Positions 11,676 through 25,800 of a stretch of DNA of 64,000 nt are shown piece after piece. Both the position numbers and the translations under genes were made by a program. The stretch is from Dipylidium caninum (Eukaryota; Platyhelminthes; Cestoda; Cyclophyllidea; Dipylidiidae), in assembly GCA_017562135.1 (NCBI GenBank), contig QEYB01000936.1, forward strand, positions 186,001 through 250,000, read 5' to 3'. Every line of letters begins with the position of its first letter. Position 1 is the stretch's first letter. Under the pieces are notes generated by a model that searched no databases, had not been told where the DNA came from, and saw nothing but the letters and a program-made list of their open reading frames with translations.

Positions 11676-13883
11676 TTACCACCACGGTTTCGTTGGAGAT
11701 TGCTGTTGCGGCTGTCGCTGCTGCACCGGCGGAGGTAATAGAGGAGACGAAGAGGCAGATGCACGGATTGCACTTCGGTCGCTTATTGTTGAGGAAAATT
11801 GAACAGGAGAGCTGAGTGGGTTTGTGGTTGTGCCTCCACCTCGAAGGCTTTGCAGTCGATTGATCTCCTCAATTAACTCGTTTATACAGCGCTCCTGACT
11901 CTCCATTAACCGCATGTTCGAAGCTACCGCTTTCTGAATGTCCCGCCGCTCTTGATTTAAGTGTTCCTCCATCTCTCGAAGCCTGAAATTGCCGACAGTC
12001 GGAACTTTAATACGTGATCTCCTTGAGACCATAAGCCGATGAATAACAGACGGAAGGACTAACGCGTAGATGAACTCATGATGAAATTACGCCGGGATGG
12101 AGGGATGAGGGAGTTAGTAAATTATGGATAAAAGAACCCACCTCTGTTGGAGTGCCTCCAAATTAGTCGTCTCCGAATGGTAGATCTTGTTGGACATTTG
12201 ACGTATGTCTACCTCTCCTTGATCTTGCAGCTCCCCAGTCTTCTTCATCACCGTTGTTGCCATGGGAGGAATGGTCCTGACAAATCCCCTCACGTTCTGG
12301 TAGTCGTTACCGCCACAACCACCGCCGAAAAGAAGGTGATGAACCCGACTGAGGAGGGCAGGATCATTGCTATTACTGTTGATGCTTGCAAGGCCTGTTC
12401 CTCGTTGCATAACTGCTGAGGCGTTACGCTCTGACAGAAGTTCAAAATATTGCGAATTCTCGGCCACAAATACTCCCTGACCTCCACCATTAGCGTTGGC
12501 ATTAGCACTAGCATTGTTAACGTGTGGCATCATCGAGAGGCAGGAAGATGAGGAGGCAGACGAGGACTCGTAGCTGGCTGTCGAGTCGACGGACAACACA
12601 CTTCCATCTGTGTGTGCTGCCGAAGTCGCAGTTCGATCACCGGCAACTCCCGAAGTTTCGCATTGCAGAATGACGGGTACAGTGGAGAGGTGGGTGCTCC
12701 CACGTCTCTCCTCGTCCCCCCTAATCGGCGCACCTGTCTACAAAATAATTTGGAAAGGTTATTACAAAGTAACGCGCCAGAAGTTTACCCATTTATCGAG
12801 ACAGATAATTCATACGAGCATAGTTGCCAAAATGGAGAGTTTATTCAGTCATAAAAACCGTCTAATTTTTGGAAAATGGTCTACTAAGATCCTCCTCTCG
12901 ATTGATAGTCCCGATTTTGTCTGACTGTCTTTTCACCTCCTAATCCCAGCTGCCCAAACAGTCGCATCGCTGTATTGAAGTTGAAGCTCACCTCCAGATT
13001 CCCCGTTAGGCCACGCTCTCTAGACATCCGAATGGCTCGCGTCCCCATCCGGATATTAGTGGAACTGCCCCCAAGACCACCATCCTTTTGTTGTTGCGGG
13101 AGAGCTGGTGGAGGAGGTGGGAAGTTAAGCACAACCGGTGAATCGGCGTGGAGCTCAGGACCGCTGGACCACTTCTGCGGTGGGGATGACGTCAAGGTGT
13201 TAGCTGTAGCTGCGACTCCATCACCATGCCCGAGGTCACAGCCATCAACCTCCTTGTATCGCCGGCGGCATTCTGAAGCGTATGTCTTCTCATGGCGTTG
13301 CGCACTCGTGGATCTGTGGTGTCCACAGCTGGAGGTGGCACGTGTTGGTGAATTCAACTTTAGCGCGGGAGACGCTTCAGTTAGTGGAGGTGATGTTTGA
13401 GCCTTCGGTGGAAAGAAAAGTAGTGATAGAGATGATATTAGGTGACACTTTGACAGCATTGATTTAATTAGTCCAGGTTCGGAACGTCGAGGACAATAAT
13501 TCAATCAACACGAATGTCTGAGGTGATAAAACACGCGCTAAATGTGTTGTTTTGTTCCGTGGGATTCTACATCGTGGATTTGGTCAAGGTCTGGGACAGC
13601 CACAACCTTCTACTCGTCATAACGGAGAAGATCGCGCTGAGGAGAGTTGATAAGAGAGGAAAACGGAGGAGAGGTGAATGGTTGTATTATTTACTACTCT
13701 GCCTCACTACCGCCTTACCTCTGCCTCAGAAATAGACTCCAAATCTGTTCCCCTCGAGGTTTCTCCACCCGTTTCAAAGGCGTCCCCAAAGAATACCTGT
13801 TGACGCGATAGGCCAGCTGACGATGGACTGCTAGCCTCGAAACTACTTCTCTGCTGTCCCCTCGGAGAGGAGCACTTCGGGGT
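11676..13883 (-). CDS. C-terminal tail and coiled coil of the RasGAP gene
   Basis: Exons 13719-13883 and 12992-13402 encode a Ser/Pro/Gly-rich tail with a proline run ([17 protein letters not shown]). Exon 12142-12737 is Ser/Ala/Asn-rich and ends NLEALQQR. The last exon, 11676-11982, continues in phase as [18 protein letters not shown] and [19 protein letters not shown], a heptad-rich coiled coil in the position of the C-terminal coiled coil of RASAL2, DAB2IP and SynGAP (QEKRIASLDSANTRLMSAL in mammals). It ends with a short Gln/Pro tail, SPTKPWW, and a stop at 11676-11678. Coiled-coil pairing probably mediates oligomerisation. Confidence 0.85.
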
Positions 13884-16800
13884 CTACAAGTCAGATGCCT
13901 CAACTTAAACTTAAGGTCATCATTAATACTTCCAAATTTGCCGGAATTTCGCACTTACATAATCACAATTGGGAGTGTAAAATGACACTGGAGTCGCGGG
14001 CTGTTCGGCTGGCGTAATTTGTAGTCCATTCAACGAGGGAGGCGTCACGGTACTGTGAAAACGGAAGGCTGCAGTACGACTGGACGCGGCAGTCTCCAAA
14101 GCGGTTGTAGTCGCCGATCTTAACGATTTGGCCAAATTTGAGGCACTTCGACGAAGAGGTGGTGTCGAGAACATATGAGTAATGCTCTCCAAGATGTTGG
14201 GCAGTTCGATCAAACTCTCGGGAACCTGGAGACAATATACTACTTAAGTGGCTCAAAGTAAGCGCACACCGCAAATAGGTAAGAGTTAACGCACCTTGGG
14301 ATGATCTTCCAAAATGGAAGTCAGGTGACGGTAGAGAACAGTAAGTTCATATCCCAGATCTATACTGTTATGACATTTTGATGCGATGTTATTTTTATTG
14401 CCCCATATCTCCGCCTCCCCATACTCGTCATTTTTGGTGGAGACAGCTCGGAGGAAAAGGTGCATCTCCTCTTGCATGGATTGCACGAAGGCATTCAAAA
14501 AACGCATATAATTTTCTTTGGCCTCGAAGTGCGAAAAATTAGCAATGGTCTGCAGTACTTTCGCAAGAAGTGTAAGATTTCTCGACACCCGAGGATCTTC
14601 TGGCAAAGCGTTGATTAGGCCGAAGAGTGTGGGACCATGCAGAGCTGGACAGATGTAACGCAGAAAGAGGCACCCAGAGACGAGTTGATCACCCACATCT
14701 TGACCGTGACGTTGTTCCACTGTCTGTCGAATTGACGCAAGAGTCTCCCGCAAATCCCTACAAGATCACACAGTCAATTGTAGACGCAGTTAGGTCATAC
14801 ATTAGCTATCCTCTCCCCCTTTCATTATTTATTGCTAAGGCGAGTAAAGGTAAAAAGTCTCACACTGGGAAATAGTTGAGACTGTCCTGTAGGCGCTGCC
14901 ATACGACTCGCACCGCGTTGGTGAGACTGATCTGGTTCCTTTGCAGGAGGTCTGCTTTAACCGCCGTGAGGGAGACGGACGTAACCCCGTCGGAAACGGT
15001 GGACAACGCCTCTGTGGTCAGACGTGAGGGATCCACTTCGAGATCTTCGTTCGAGGTGAGGATGTTCTCGATGAAGCCTTGGAGCAATTGTTGAAGGTAC
15101 TAAAAATGGTACGAGGTGAGTAGATGTACAATTTCTAAGTCCACTTGTGCGCTGAGGTGTTATGTAGGCTTTGTAGCGGATTTATTTCTCCAAGGTCAGA
15201 TTATGCTACAGTCGTCGCCCCTCGTCGCCCTCCTCCCTCATCGTACCTTCGTCCCACGTCAGCTAATTGTTGCCTCCCTTTTCTTCTCTGCCTCTCCCAT
15301 CACAGGCCTTCCCACTTAGACGAACCAACAAACTACAGAAGTAAACGCGCCCAAGACGAAGAATCCACTGGCTAAGGGGGTTGTTTGCAAGGGAAAGCTG
15401 GGGAGGACAAAAAACACACAGTGAAAGGTGATGAATCATGGCTAAAGTAACGATTTGCCTGGGCTTTGCCTCCAACTACCAACCTGAAACCAAACATAAG
15501 CCCAAAATGGGCCAGTAATTGCTGCCTCCTGTTTCAATATCGTGATTACCGCCTCGAATTTGCCTTCTTTTGCCTACACCCTGTTTTATAATAAAAGGGT
15601 GGGGGCCGTGGCAATGGGATTTAAAGGGTGTGTATGAAGGGAAAATAAATGTTTTCGCCGCTTATTTTAAATCTTTTGGCCCATAATACATTGGAGTATG
15701 AGAGTGAGAGGAGAGGATATGAGCTTACTTCTGCTCCCACTAGTTTAATATATGATTCGACGGCTTTCGAGGCAATGGAATTGGAGCGGAGGAGAAGGGA
15801 GAGGTTGTCTACATAGGATAAAAAAAAAATTAGCATTCAGTGGTGGTGGTGGTGGAGAAGGCCAAAGGTGTATCTACTTGAGAACTTGGGGAGGAGGGAA
15901 GGTGTTAAAGCGTTTTGACGGAAAGAAATGTTGAAGTGGATAGCAGCCACTTGCTCACTGTTGAATGTCCACCACCCCTAAAAGTAGGCCGACCGCATCG
16001 GGTAATACTGTCTCGATCTGCCTCAGTAGGCATTTATACCAAAAGCTCTCGCGACTTTTTGATCCTGAGGAAACCTCAGTGATTGTAAATAGTGGCGTTG
16101 GGCAGTTCTGACATTAAACGTTGGCCTGAGGGCAAAATAAAGGAAAAAGTTTCTCAATGGGACATGTTCCTGTGAGACATGTTTTTCTCCCTTTTGAGGT
16201 TTGAAGACTTCTCTAAATATCACCTCGTCCTTCCTTCCTCCCAGGAAACTAATTCCAAGGCGACTTGATGAATGTTGGGGTCGCGAGAGGTTCAAACTGA
16301 GAGTCATATGACGGAATGGCTCACCGTAGGAGTTTAATTCGTGGTCAATTAGAGGTCCGAGAAATGAGACAATGTTACTTTCGGGCGCCTTCTCATGAAT
16401 GTTGACGAGGCAACGTGCGATCTCTTCCTTGCGTTTTGTCGACAACAGTGGCTCCAGGTACTCCACAAACTCGGTAGACTTTTCTACAGTGAACTGAAAG
16501 ACAATTTACCGAGTCTTACTCCATTTTTCTAATGGTAGTATAAGATTTTGGAGGAATGGAGAACAATCACTTCCACAAATCTACATCATATGTGCAAGGA
16601 CTAGAAAGAGATCAGGACTGAAGATAAGATCATTACTTTTAAGATGAGAGTCTGTAGGCCGAGTGTTATGTGAAGAAGGAAGGCTCTTGAGACTGGAGGA
16701 GTCTATACCCCACAATAAGGAAAAATAAACCTAATTTTAAAATTTTAGGTACCCCAAGCCTTCCGATTGTGTGGATTCACCTGTCTCGGTTTGATTTGAA

Positions 16801-19800
16801 CGCTAATAGACGAAGGATGGTAGAGGACAGGTTGTCAAATCACTTTCAGTACCTTTCTCAACTCATCGTAACATTCGAGGGGAAGGACGTCTATCGACTG
16901 ATACTTCACAGCCAATCGGATCTGCGGAAGGAGGGATGCATTGCTTCCGCCAACACTGCTGCCACCACTTCCATTTTGACCGGTATTCATGCGTACTTCA
17001 CTACCGCCTAAATTCTGTTTAGACAGCTTGCGAATTCGACTGGTAAGGAGGTTGGTGGGTGGAGGCCCGACCAATGAGATGGAACGCTTGTTGGAAGGGC
17101 AGCCTGTGTGAACATCTGGGCTGTTTAGTGCAGGTTCATGGGAATTGAAAGAGGCAATTGATTGGCGGGTTGCGGAGCGGGGTGCGTTGGGATTTGTGTG
17201 AAGATTTTCTGAGGATGGAAGCATAGAAGCGGGTGTCATTGTATGCCACTGCTGTGTCTCATATTTGGCCGAGAGATCGGAGACAGCGATTGTGAGGAAA
17301 GCTATAGGAGAGGAGAGAGGCTGTTACATTCCGACAGGCAAATGCCTCAATTAGTAACTAGTAAAATAAGTTGATTGATTAAATGTTACTTTGATGACGC
17401 ACTAACCTTCAGCCTCCAGGTGTGACGCTAGATACTTTCATTTTCAAGCTGTCAAACTGAGCGATCCTGCCGTCGTCCCTACCTACATAACTTGATCGGG
17501 TGCCATGATTTCCCTGTGACTTCCCTTTCGCTAAGTCAGACGTGCCATCCACATCCTCTCTCGTTTAGTCCTCGTGTTCCGTTCAGTTTGTCCCGAACGT
17601 TAATTTGGGTTAGGCCCTGTGTTTATCTTATCGGCTTCATCCGACATCAATGTCCTGGTTTCTCTTACTGGCGCCATGATGCCTCGTTTTTGTCACCATT
17701 GGAACACCTGCACCCTCACCCTTTTTAATAGACTAACTAAAAAGCGGCCATCCGATTCGCGCCAACTATCCGCTTGACTTCGTTGCCTACCTGTAGACGA
17801 GGAAAGTTAAATGTCAGGCGTGTGGAACACCTTGTCCTTGATTGGTCATTTCGGCGAACACAACGCATCTCAATGACTTGGTGCTAATTTTACAGCCTAA
17901 CATCATTTCAGCCTCACGGGAGACACTTGATTGCCGTTCCAATTTGTGGCACCCGTTGGTAACTCGATGTTTGTCTGCATGGGTACATGGCAGTACAAAT
18001 GTTCATGCACTACGCCAATTGGCTACGCATGAAGGTTGCCTCTCTGCCCTCTCCCCCGGTCTCCAAGGCCCTACGCCCATGGCCTTTATTTATTACGATG
18101 TAGGAAGCTGAACCCCGTCCTAGAGACGTAGTTGTTAAGCAGACAGTATAAAGCACTGAAAATCGAGACGTCAAAGGTGTGTTTAATTCGTTTAATGCAA
18201 GATACTCCATAAAATTCCGCGTCTTCACAGATGAGGCTGGAGGAGAGCTATAATGGTTTCAAATTGTGGATTAGCAGAGGAAATCCACTCCAAAGTCCGC
18301 ATAAAAAACGCCACCGTTAGCTCAGATTGAAGCTATCTGCCATCTCGAGACTCACACCAAATTCTTGTATGAAGGCAGCACTTTTCACTTTTATCCTAAA
18401 CAATCAACCCTTTAACAGTTTGTTTCAAGGGTTGTTCATACGCGTAGTCGATGTTTGTACCACCCACGCAACTCCGTCTCTCCATTCCAATTGCCTTTGG
18501 GTCCTCGCACCGGTCCCAACACTTCGAGTTGGCTCGAAGTGGCGTGACAACCTCCCCGCGCCCTTTCCACGCAATGTATAAATTTTATCAAATTGCTCGG
18601 CCAAGAGCTCAGTGTTCCGATCTGGTGTAGAGCGAAGGGGAAGGTAGTCGCTGTGATGATATATGCGATTTGTGTGGATTCAGCGAGAGATTCACACATT
18701 AGAAGTATTCCAAGTCGTCATCTGACCATGCAAACACGAAATTAATGATGGTGCCGTTTGAAGACTAATAAACCAAAGGCATGAAATACCGTGACGTGAA
18801 GGTGCCCTCCTTTGACTCGTCGTCACGACGATGACTCATCGTGGTGCCGTAAAGTGTAAGGTCAGGTCGAGGTCACGAATCGCAGTCGTAGGTGTGCACA
18901 CCTCCGGTTGGCGACATCGATCAACAGCAGTGACTAATGGCTGCACGTTTTCTGTAGCCTCCAACTCATTTCATCCCCCAGCTCCCGCACAATTGGGAAC
19001 CGCCTTCCTTCCCCGTGTGTATGTCAGTGTGGCATCCACCCACTGAGGCGGCACGAGTGTATAGATGAGAAAATTGTGGATTTGAGACAGTAAAGCAAAC
19101 GAAAGAGAGGAAAAGAGGCTGCTTTGGTCTCTCTTACTCGAAGTGTGACCAGTGAATGAGGATTGGAAGAGAGGAGGAAATACCTACCCACAAGTTGATT
19201 TTGGCCCTTGCTTGATTTGCGTCGTTTCGACGGATCTTTGGGAGAGTCGGCCTCGCGGTAGAGATTAATTGTAATGAAATTCAACTCCGTTAGGTTACTA
19301 AGACGGGGAGGAAAGAGAGCCTGATGCAAACACTCCAAGTGCGTGTAGTGAATGGGCTGTTGTCACGCGAGGGGAATACGCATTGCTCTCCTCACTCGCT
19401 CTTCCTGTCCACTTGGTTACGGATGACTTCCCTTATCACAATCGCCTCGATTACTCAAAATGAGAGACAGCGAGAGATGTTCGAGTATGCGGCCTCTATG
19501 ACATTGTCTTGACACCCTCAAATGACCTCGAGATTAGTTAACTTAGTTAGGGCAACTTCTCCTGACAACTACATAATTAACTCAATGTGCGTTGGTAGGC
19601 CAGACACCTCTTAATTGGTTTGTTTACACCTTTCCTATTCGACTGTCTACTGTTAATTGCAATGAACACATTTGAAAGGCTTGGTTAAGGGAAGTTAATT
19701 CTAAATTTTTTGGATCAATCTGTACTTACTTTAAGTCGAAACATTCACCCCAGAAGACGGTTTCTTTGGAGACTTTGCTCGTTGTCCGAGCGTACAATTT

Positions 19801-22800
19801 GCGATCCAAACAGACATCGCAAAAGTACCTGCAACACAAAAAGATTGGCATGGAGGTGGTGGGGGTTCCTACCCTGCGGGCGGATGCGGCTTGAGGAGGA
19901 GGAGGAGGAGGTGTGACATGTGGTCTAATGAAAAAATGCATCGGACATGTCGACCGCGGAGGCCGCGCCGCGCGGTAACCAAGTGGATGGACGAAGAGAT
20001 GGCAGATAATAGGTAATTACCACAGTCTGAGGATAATTTACAAGGCAAAAGGACGCTGGAAGAGCGGTAGTGGTGACATAACGCTAAGGCGATTAGAGTT
20101 TCCGTCATTCGGTCCCCCGTATCAAGATTGAACGGGACGAGGGGCTGGCGACGGGGTTCAGGGACAGAGCAACAATTGACAGGACAGTAAAAGTTGTCCA
20201 CGCGTTCTTAGAGAAATTACGTAGACTATGAGGTTTGGCTGGTAACAGGTGGGACAGCAAAGGGGATGGAGGTATAAAAAAGAAATCTCTTTTTTCTTAC
20301 CGTTTTTGGGAGGGAAGATTCTTGGACTCATGAATGGTTATGTGAAGAGAGGTGTCGCGATGACGTTCTTGCTCCAAGTCTGGCCGAACCACTCGTTTCA
20401 GGCTAAAACAAATGCGATTAAATTAACGTAACCAAGGCGTCCGACGTCGTTGGCCTTAGCGAAGGCCACCGAAATGTCAGTAACCTTGGAGATGATCTTT
20501 AATGGAATATCCAAACTCGACTATTCACTATCCCACCTTAAGACGCATGAAGCGATTGAAATAAGAACTGATAATGCAAAGTACACCGATCACAGTGCCT
20601 GTTTTGGTTGGTGGAGAAGTCGGGGGAGTGGGGAGCAGTGTGGTATGGGAAAACGACAATTAACATACATTTGCATAAGAGTGTTAGAATAACAAAGTCT
20701 GTATCTTTTCACAACCGTCCTAGTTGGGCAATCAAGTGTTTGTTTGCGTGTGTGTGTCTAGATCCAGAAAAAGCTGCGATTGAGGAGACACAAAGGTGTC
20801 GGTGGAGAGCAGAAGAGGGAGAAAAAGCGGAAGGAAGTGTGAATTTGTTGCCTTAATGTCTTTTCATCCCTTCCTTTTTTACCCTTGATGCTGAGACTCC
20901 GTCGGTATATTTACGCCATCCTGAGCACGAAATCGCAATTCCCACGATACCGTCTCATAAACAGCATCGGTCTCTGTCCCCCCGAATGAAGTGCTGTCTT
21001 GCCACACCAGGGATATTATTATGCTCGGAAGACCAGGGTTAGGTTTAGGCGACGCCGCATATACTATTCTTATCACGACGATAGGGTCGGGAGTAAAATC
21101 CATAATCTACGCTCCATTTTAACAATCACCTTATTCCAAAAAATCTTAGGAGACAGGTATAAGAGTTGGTGAGTCTCGCTTACCTCAGAGAGCCGACCCA
21201 ACTGCTTTCGCTAAGCGTGGCTGTGCTCTCCTCCTCCTGTTTGCTCGAATGCGTACCAAAGACGGAGCTAAAGCGTGGAACACTGAGGCGACGCTGCTTC
21301 AGAAGCATAATAGTAGTGGCTTGGTATGTGCTAATTCCTGACGTGTTGTGACAAGATCTTCATGATCTCGACACACTCACATACTTAAAAACACACACAC
21401 ACACACGCGTGCGTGTCTAGGGTAGAGAGCGAGACGTGAAAGAGTATGAGAGAACGAGGGCGCTGAGTTGCCATAATGCGCACAATCACAATCCGTCGAC
21501 GTTCGCTTCCCATTGGTCAACCCTCGCTTTGGTACTCTTCCCTGATTGGTGCGTGCATTCTATTGGCTCTTTTCTCGCCAAATATCCAGTGCGATGGGGC
21601 TACCAAATGTGAAGGGTATTCTATCCTATCCTTATTTTTTAAATGTACCCTTAATTTCTAAAGTAGTGGTAAGTTGTAGGAATTACAAAATGTAAAATAA
21701 AAATAGGATTTTTGTAGTTACTGCTGCACTCTAGATTGTTCCATTAATGGTCTTGTACTAGGCCTGTCCCGGATCGCATATCTGGCTATTGCGTCACTGC
21801 AATAATTCAGCTTTATGTGTAAAGCGTCCCAGATAAAAAAATATATATATTATCTGCAGGCCGACAGGGTGTGCAGCTGAAAAATCACCCTCATTTTATA
21901 CTTCATTAATGCGGTAGGCGAAGGAAAACGGAACTACTTGAAAATAGGTAATGCCGCCTTTCACTTAGAAGACAAAACCATCAAAATTATGAAGCGGTAT
22001 AAAAAAATGTGAAGAGAGAGGTGGAGAGGAATGAGAATTCCCCAATTGAAGCACTGATACTTAAATTTCCCGTGTCATGATTTGTACAATCTAATCCTGA
22101 CCACGAATTCAAATTTGCTGTCTGTTTGGGAGAATAGGGCGGTTCCCGGAGTGGGAAGGCGAAGATAGAAAAAGAAGTGAAAAGGTAGGCGAAATTATTT
22201 AAATGCGATCGAGACGACCGATGCAGCGGAGGATACGGTTTGACAGGGTTGACAGCACCTCAGCGGTTAAAATGTTAACTTTGTGCCTGGACCTCACACA
22301 CTATCCCAACAGGACGTTTTCATGACCTAGTGTCTGTTTTAATGTTCGTCTTATGTTAAGCACTCTTCGTCCGATCTCGGGATCTCAATTATGTGTCTGT
22401 GGTATGGCTACAAGGGCACGGCTGTAACATCGCCTCCCTTACCATGAGGTCATAAAACTTGTCGTCCTCTGGCCCCGCTACCCATCTGCTCTCCTCTTCC
22501 ACCCAAGCTTAATTGTCACGGTTGCAGTATCGACTCGACGCCGCCTGGTATCCCACATCTGCTCGTCTATGCGCTACTCCTACCACTCTGTGGTGTAATG
22601 TGAACAAACAAATCAGGAATAGCGCGATAAATCATGCTTGTGACGCTAGTGAGACGGCGGTATTTATTTAAACTTGATATGCCGACGACGCTACTTCATA
22701 AGTAGGGGCATTAGGCAAGATGGCTGGAGATATCCTGGACCTTGAAATTCCAGCGTTACGTGAATAATTTAGAACTGAGCGGTATAAAATGTGTTAGAAT

Positions 22801-25800
22801 GCCAAAAGACTTACTGAAGTGAGCCCTGAAACATTTCAGTGTTGCAGGATGTCTGAATGGCGCCCACGGTCTGTCTGCGAGCCAATTTTGTCTTAGAAAC
22901 TGGATGGGGCAAATTGGGGACCGGGTGAGATGGTGCAATCACTCTGGCCGGAGTGCTGCCTCTAGGAACTGGTGTCTTCTCATGAGAGTCATTCTGCAAA
23001 AAGAAGGAAGACATTGATAGATAACATTTTGTAAGATCGTCGGTCGACCTTGGAATTCTCCTTTCCGATTGGTTAGTAGGACACGGCAGACCGAAAAGAC
23101 ACTGTTGCCATGGGATGGTTATTAGCCATCAATAAGTCATCCTAACATTTCTCTTTGTCATTCTTATTGAGAACCCCTCATCGTCAACCTCCAAAAATTC
23201 AGGGCGTCGTGGACACCTCCTCAGCCTTCAAGGTTCCCCCGAAAACAACTTTCTGTTTTTGGTTGTCTTTAAACTTCGATTTCCTACGGCATAGAGGACT
23301 GAATTCAAATGTCAAATAATGCCAAAAAACAAGTCGATCTGTCCTCTCCGTATTTTTATCACAAATTAACTTCAGAGAAGGTCAACAACGGTGAGGATAA
23401 GGCCCTTGCATCTCACCACGCAAGACCATGCTTATCTTGCATAGCGAAAAGGGCCAAGCAACAGATGAACACTTTCACAACGTCAACACTACACCGCTTA
23501 GGGTGCCAACATACGAGTGGACGAGTTACACAATGAGCCCACACAAGATTACAATAATGTTCTTTCCATTTGTCACCGGCTGATTGTAGACAACTTTTCT
23601 TAAACACTGAGATGCGGGAATTTGACTTTTTTTTTCTTGTGAAGGGTAAAACGGGAATAAGTCGTCCCCTATGAGGTACTTCAAAGACCGGACAGCAGGG
23701 GAAAATGATAACATCAGACTGCCCCGAAATGAGTAGAACCAAACGCCCACTCGCCTCAATCAGGGTGTAATGAAGGCCGCTAACCACGACGGTGGTGAGC
23801 GTTGGAGAATGAATGCTTGATTAGCTCCCTCGCTCAATTACTTCTCCCACCCCATGTGCGAAGGTAATTAAATGTGAAGTCACTAGACCCGGACGAAATA
23901 TCATGTCCCCAAAAATCGCAGAGCGGAGAAAATTGTTTGGACCTACACGGGTGTATTTAGGTGGCGGAGACAACAGAGAACCAAATTCATTATTTCCATA
24001 TATTGAAAATTCCGGGTATGCCTATATGCCGTAGAAGAAAACGGCAAATCTCGATCCCCGGGCGACACAACTCAGGTCAAAGCGGCTTCCCCACCGCTTT
24101 TGTTTTAGGGCCAAAGGTCAGTTGGTAAATCTAAACAATTTGCCATTATTTGTTAACTTAAATCCTACCACAATATATAACATAACTCATTTTAATAATT
24201 CTTTTTTGTGTTTAGAAAAATATTACTTGTTTAATTAAATAAATGCACATATCATATAAATTTATACCACCATGCTGATAAATTGCAACCACACAGAGAT
24301 TGCAGTTTCCTTTCATGTTGTACATGTTTTTAGTAGCGGACTTTCAGGAGATAATTAAATTAGTCTCAAGCATCTGCGTCAAAAGAGTCCTCCTTCCCTT
24401 GGCTTTTAGAGTAATTGTTTTGGATTACCCTCACATCGGATTGCGGTCTTGGCTACTAACCGACGCTGCCTTCTACATGGGTGAGTGAGCCCGGAACGGA
24501 GAATTTACAACGGGTGAGTGATCCTTAGTCGGCAGAGAAGAAAATGCATTTGGTCGCAGGGGCTGTTTGGCGCAGTGGCTAGGGTAACTCAGATGGTAAA
24601 AGGCCTCGGAAAAGTTGTGTAAGGAGCAGTTTAATGTCAGTCGTTTTATTTGCCTTGCATGCGGTAGAAACCTCACTTGAGCACCGCTTTACTGCTTTTT
24701 TGCTCTGTCCAAATTTTATATCTGACTGTGAGAGAAGACGATTCCACGAAACTTGCGATCACGTAGCGAATTGGATCTTGCTTAACTTACGACTTTTCAC
24801 CCACACAGATCTGTCAGGCTTCGCGAAACTCCTAGTATCTCGTTACTATGGTGCGTTTTCTGCCCACAGGTCGCATGCACATCTGTAGAACCCTCGTAAA
24901 CGATACGGCCTGCTGCATGTGTTCGAATTATCCTATTGTGCGGAAAGTGCTCCCCATGATACAGTGGTATCATTGAGACAGGAAATAATCGTAGCAAAAC
25001 ATTGATGTGTGCGGTAGGACACCCAAGAGTAAACTTCTGTCTCTTTTTAAAAAATGAGTTACATTAGTTATAAGGTTCCGGGAGTATTCTCTTCCTTAGA
25101 GCATTATACGCATATAGATTATATTATCTTACATAATTCAGACTTTCCTTTGAATACTGATTCACCAGAACTCCCATCGGTGGGGCGGGTCTTCTTCTAG
25201 AGAGGGTTCCACCTCTCCCTCCATCCCTCTCCTCCTCCTCCTCCTCTTCATCAGCGCTCATGTCTCCCGTCTCGTAGTTCATTCTGCCAAATCGTCTCCG
25301 CGATGCGGGCGCCGTGGCAGGAGGAATAGGCGGGGCCAGTCTGGGAATAAGGCCTTCGTATACGCGCTGTGCTTTGGTATTAGCATCGTGAGGTTTCTGT
25401 TGCAACTCTGGTTCAATTGGTGATGCTGGTGGTTGGTCATAAATCTGTCCGTCCGAGTAGACGGGATTAAAGTGGGGATAATGCTTATGACCTTGGTAAG
25501 AGTGCATTGGATTGGCGTCTGGCTGTCCCGCTCGTGACGACATTTGGAAGACGTTTTCATGCGAATTTGGATAATAACCGTTGTGTTCCATGGCTCATGG
25601 CGTGGCACTTGAGAATTTCTAAAATAGATTGTTACTTACTATTAATAAGTAAAAACATATGTTATCCACCAATGACTTCTCTACGTAAATAGATAATTAT
25701 TTTTCAAATCACTACTTACACCAATATTTGAGCGCTATGATTAGCTGTACCGGTAATCGGAGGTTGCCGAACTATTTCTATTGTGCATCTACAATCTTTT

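Noticed and set aside
16209..16220. IFRE reading resembling the RasGAP arginine-finger sequence
   Set aside because: It lies downstream of the GTGAGC donor at 16324, inside an intron. The true finger loop is on the exon 15729-15808, and the phases fit only that way.
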